Below, piece after piece: positions 6,841-8,585 of a DNA stretch of 8,585 bases (its first letter is position 1; each line of letters starts with the position of its first letter). The DNA is taken from positions 1 through 8,585 of the forward strand of contig DATAYF010000015.1 in assembly GCA_036272735.1 (NCBI GenBank), read 5' to 3'. The stretch comes from DATAYF01 sp036272735 (GTDB taxonomy: Bacteria; Chloroflexota; Ktedonobacteria; Ktedonobacterales; Ktedonobacteraceae). The notes below the pieces were generated by a model. It was not told the origin of the DNA. It worked only from the letters and a program-made list of their open reading frames with translations, and did not search any database. The translations under genes were made by a program, and so were the position numbers.

Positions 6841-6890
6841 ATACAAAAAATGGTCGAGACCGGCTTATCGGTCTCGACCATTTTTTGTAT
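6841..6890. terminator. Bidirectional intrinsic terminator between ftsZ and the oxidase block
   Basis: A 22-bp arm at 6841-6862 pairs perfectly with 6869-6890 around the 6-nt loop GCTTAT. The GC-rich core GGTCGAGACCG is flanked by AAAAAA on the left and TTTTTT on the right, so either transcript forms a GC stem followed by a U run. It begins 13 nt after the ftsZ stop and lies 16 nt past the stop of the minus-strand gene, so it fits termination of both convergent genes. Confidence 0.93.
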
Positions 6891-6906
6891 GTTGCGTTTT
6901 TATCTA

Positions 6907-7695
6907 CTAGGCACCACCGATTTTGTTCAGCGTATGACCTAGATTGCCTGGAATTTCTTTATTCAGGCCGATGTGGTTGACCACTACGCGCACGCCAGGG
7001 ATGCCGAGCATCTCTTTCTCCAGCATGTACTTCATCTCGACCGTTGGCACCGCGCCATACAGGTTCAGGATGTAGTTCTCAACCAGCACGGAGAGCCCCT
7101 GAGCGCCTTCCAGCTTGTCCTTGGCGCGCAGGCTGTCCATTTTTGCGTATGCCTGGCGCAAGATCGCGTCTTCAGCCACGATGAAATTGAAGACCTCGCC
7201 AACGTCTGGCATATTGTGAACGATCTGATCGATTTCGTCGCGTTGCGCTTCCAATTCGACTTTACCGTACAGTGAGAGCACAGTATTATCGTTCTCAAGG
7301 ACCACCTTGATCGGGTGGGTGCTGTACGCGGTGGTACCGAAAGTAACGACGCGTTCGATGGCCTCTTGAACCTTGTCCACGACCTGCGGAGACATTGGTT
7401 GGCCAAGAGGCTTTTTGGTGACGGTGATGTGTCCCGCGCCACCCATGGGATCTTCCAGGGCCCAGCCCAGGATACCGACCAGGACGAATGGTGCCCCAAC
7501 GATGGAAAGCCACGGGGCGTCGGGTATAAAGAGCACACCGGCAAGGGTCACGAGTATGGCGATACCCAAAATAATCGGCCAGTAGCTCGGACCGGGCATG
7601 TGAATATGATGTTCTTCTAGCTCTCGCTCATCCGCGTCAGCAGACGAGGATAATTCATCTACCGTAGAATGTGCGCTTTGAAGAGTAGCGTCCAT
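6907..7695 (-). CDS. Oxidase-type two-helix membrane module fused to two BON domains
   Basis: This 262-residue protein has three parts. An acidic, polar N-terminus (1-30) is followed by IHMPGPSYWP (31-40) and two membrane helices (about 39-57 and 62-80) ending in GILGWALEDP. This motif and hairpin recall small subunit IV-like proteins of heme-copper oxidases and the C-terminal helices of some CtaD proteins. A short linker then leads to two BON-like domains (about 104-174, with LSLYGKVELEAQRDEI; and about 180-245, with LNLYGAVPTVEMKYML and IPGVRVVVNHIGL). BON domains are known from OsmY-type and other envelope proteins and are thought to bind lipids or other envelope components. The start is ATG on the minus strand at 7695, with AAGGAG (plus-strand 7707-7712) 11 nt before it. 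It lies downstream of sco1, in the same direction, which supports a role with the terminal oxidase. The precise function is unknown. Confidence 0.75.
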   Translation of the reverse strand: MDATLQSAHSTVDELSSSADADERELEEHHIHMPGPSYWPIILGIAILVTLAGVLFIPDAPWLSIVGAPFVLVGILGWALEDPMGGAGHITVTKKPLGQPMSPQVVDKVQEAIERVVTFGTTAYSTHPIKVVLENDNTVLSLYGKVELEAQRDEIDQIVHNMPDVGEVFNFIVAEDAILRQAYAKMDSLRAKDKLEGAQGLSVLVENYILNLYGAVPTVEMKYMLEKEMLGIPGVRVVVNHIGLNKEIPGNLGHTLNKIGGA

Positions 7696-7770
7696 ATGTT
7701 CTTGCGCTCCTTCAAAAAATGTTGACCATTAGCAAGGACGATAATGCCTAATTGTTGTCCTATATTTTGT

Positions 7771-7799
7771 AGCATACCAAAAATTACTGCTTCGTGCAA
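7771..7799 (-). promoter_or_regulatory. Candidate extended -10 promoter for the BON fusion gene
   Basis: On the minus strand TTGCAC (plus 7794-7799) is followed after exactly 17 nt by TATGCT (plus 7771-7776), with TGG directly before it as an extended -10. The -35 match is weak (TTG only). Transcription would give a leader of roughly 70 nt before the ATG at 7695. The site would let this gene be expressed separately from sco1. Confidence 0.38.
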
Positions 7800-7802
7800 G
7801 CA
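7779..7802 (-). terminator. Weak hairpin and T run after sco1
   Basis: On the minus strand, just past the sco1 stop, TGCTT and AAGCA form a 5-bp stem around GCACG (plus 7788-7802). A T5 run (plus 7779-7783) follows after about 4 nt. The stem is short and may only slow transcription. It overlaps the candidate promoter of the next gene. Confidence 0.25.
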
Positions 7803-7805
7803 CTT

Positions 7806-8447
7806 TTATTCGTTGCTGAGTACTTGCAGGTCGTGTGCCAGTTGCGCTGGCGTAAAGTCAGGATCGAAGTAGACGCGCTCGCGACCCTGCTTGTCGATCA
7901 CGTAAAGTCCCAGGCTGTGATCGATTGTCTGCGCGTTTTGCACCGTCGCGGCCTCGACGTGATACTCCTTCCAGATTGGTTGGAGCTGGCTGTGGTTGCC
8001 AACCAGGTAGTGCCAGGAGTTGTGTAAATTGTGCTCGGTCGAAAATTTGAGCGCGGCGGCGACATTGTCCCTTTGTGGATCGACGCTGACGGCGATCATC
8101 GCGGCGTTTGCCGCGTTCTTGCCCAGAGCAAGCTGGGTGGCGTGCAATTTTTCGGCGGTAAGGGGGCACTGATCGGGACAATTGGTATAGAGGAAGGTCA
8201 GCACCACCGGCTTACCCCGGAATTGTGATAGCGAAACCTGTTTGCCATTCTGGTCGGTTAAACGAAAATCCTGGGTTGAAGTCTTTCCAAGATCGGTTCC
8301 CTGTAAACCCGTGGCGGCAGCAGCTTTGGATGCCGTGTGCGAGTTAGTTGCTGAATTCGCCTGGCGCTGGTGAAACACGCTCACCAGAATGACCACTAAT
8401 ATTGCCAGAGTGACGACCGAAAGTCGCGATGCAAGACGCCAGTTCAT
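7806..8447 (-). CDS. SCO1/SenC family copper chaperone for cytochrome c oxidase
   Basis: SCO proteins are membrane-anchored thioredoxin-fold proteins that deliver copper to, or reduce, the CuA site of oxidase subunit II. This one has 213 residues: an N-terminal membrane anchor (about 8-25, LSVVTLAILVVILVSVF) without a lipobox Cys, a low-complexity Ala/Ser/Thr linker (about 28-58), then the thioredoxin fold. The copper ligands are present: Cys90 and Cys94 in TNCPDQCP and His177 in IDHS. SVDPQRD (121-127) is the usual family motif, and the C-terminus has the typical YFDPDFTPAQLAHDL. The start is ATG on the minus strand at 8447, with AGAGGA (plus 8460-8465) 12 nt before it. It lies between the ctaB tail and the BON fusion gene, as expected for an oxidase assembly cluster. 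The symbol is left empty because naming (sco1, senC, ypmQ) varies. Confidence 0.92.
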   Translation of the reverse strand: MNWRLASRLSVVTLAILVVILVSVFHQRQANSATNSHTASKAAAATGLQGTDLGKTSTQDFRLTDQNGKQVSLSQFRGKPVVLTFLYTNCPDQCPLTAEKLHATQLALGKNAANAAMIAVSVDPQRDNVAAALKFSTEHNLHNSWHYLVGNHSQLQPIWKEYHVEAATVQNAQTIDHSLGLYVIDKQGRERVYFDPDFTPAQLAHDLQVLSNE

Positions 8448-8467
8448 GATACTATGCTTTCCTCTTA

Positions 8468-8489
8468 ATGAAGTAGAGATGAAGTAGAG
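8468..8489. repeat. Tandem 11-bp direct repeat upstream of sco1
   Basis: ATGAAGTAGAG occurs twice without a gap at 8468-8478 and 8479-8489, just before the sco1 ribosome site on the minus strand. It lies in the 67-nt spacer between ctaB and sco1. It could be an operator for a dimeric regulator or recent slippage; nothing else supports a role. Confidence 0.5.
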
Positions 8490-8514
8490 CTACAATACTG
8501 AAAAAAAGCGCTCC

Positions 8515-8585
8515 CTAAAAATGTATGACGCGATCAATGACCATGACAGCAAAAATTGCCGCCAGGTAGCAGTTGGAATACCAGA
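8515..8585 (-). CDS. ctaB: Probable heme o synthase (protoheme IX farnesyltransferase) C-terminal fragment
   Basis: On the minus strand 22 codons stay open from the window edge to a TAG (plus 8515-8517), giving YSNCYLAAIFAVMVIDRVIHF after a Trp. A final hydrophobic helix with YS..YLa.iF..mviDr is the way CtaB/Cox10 proteins end. CtaB is a polytopic membrane enzyme that farnesylates heme b to heme o for heme-copper oxidases. The position upstream of a SCO gene supports the call. The fragment is short and contains none of the prenyl-diphosphate motifs, so another membrane protein is possible. The other two minus-strand frames give less plausible peptides. Confidence 0.58.
   Translation of the reverse strand, partial: WYSNCYLAAIFAVMVIDRVIHF

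Noticed and set aside
7659..7775. 38-codon minus-strand ORF crossing the start of the BON fusion gene
   Set aside because: Its ATG lies inside the candidate -10 element, it has no ribosome site, and most of it overlaps the real gene in another frame.
8501..8517. AGCGCT followed by a T run after ctaB (minus strand) as a terminator
   Set aside because: The palindrome is only 6 bp without a loop, so it cannot form a real hairpin, and sco1 follows closely in the same direction.

Overview
The window carries two gene blocks that point at each other. Positions 1 to 6827 on the plus strand are the 3' part of a division and cell wall (dcw) cluster: the tail of murG, then murC, murB, ftsQ, ftsA and ftsZ. 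Positions 6907 to 8585 on the minus strand are part of a cytochrome c oxidase assembly region. In transcription order it holds the tail of a likely heme o synthase gene (ctaB), a SCO1/SenC copper chaperone, and a protein joining an oxidase-type two-helix membrane module to two BON domains. A perfect 22-bp inverted repeat with A and T tracts on its outer flanks lies between the two blocks. It looks like a shared bidirectional terminator.

The organism is a free-living bacterium with peptidoglycan, FtsA-anchored FtsZ division and an aerobic heme-copper oxidase. Base composition is moderately GC-rich. The Sco-type assembly genes, the order murG-murC-murB-ftsQ-ftsA-ftsZ without ddl, and the style of the proteins suggest Chloroflexota, possibly Ktedonobacteria. 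This is inference from family resemblance, not a database match.

The plus-strand genes are packed as an operon. murG and murC overlap at TTGA, murC and murB are 22 nt apart, and murB and ftsQ overlap at ATGA. Spacing then widens to 84 nt before ftsA and 103 nt before ftsZ. Both gaps contain a short ORF that ends at the next start codon: the first stops 2 nt before the ftsA GTG, and the second overlaps the ftsZ ATG as ATGA. MurG and MurC make lipid II and UDP-MurNAc-L-Ala, MurB makes UDP-MurNAc, FtsQ belongs to the divisome core, FtsA tethers FtsZ to the membrane, and FtsZ forms the ring.

The most unusual points are the oxidase-module/BON fusion, a MurC whose P-loop reads HGKGT (FolC-like) rather than HGKTT, a long FtsZ linker with repeated GRQR units and a dense acidic patch, the two small leader-like ORFs, and a basic cytoplasmic FtsQ extension of about 137 residues. 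I found no mobile element, CRISPR array, RNA gene or clearly new multi-gene system. No intergenic stretch exceeds 300 bases.
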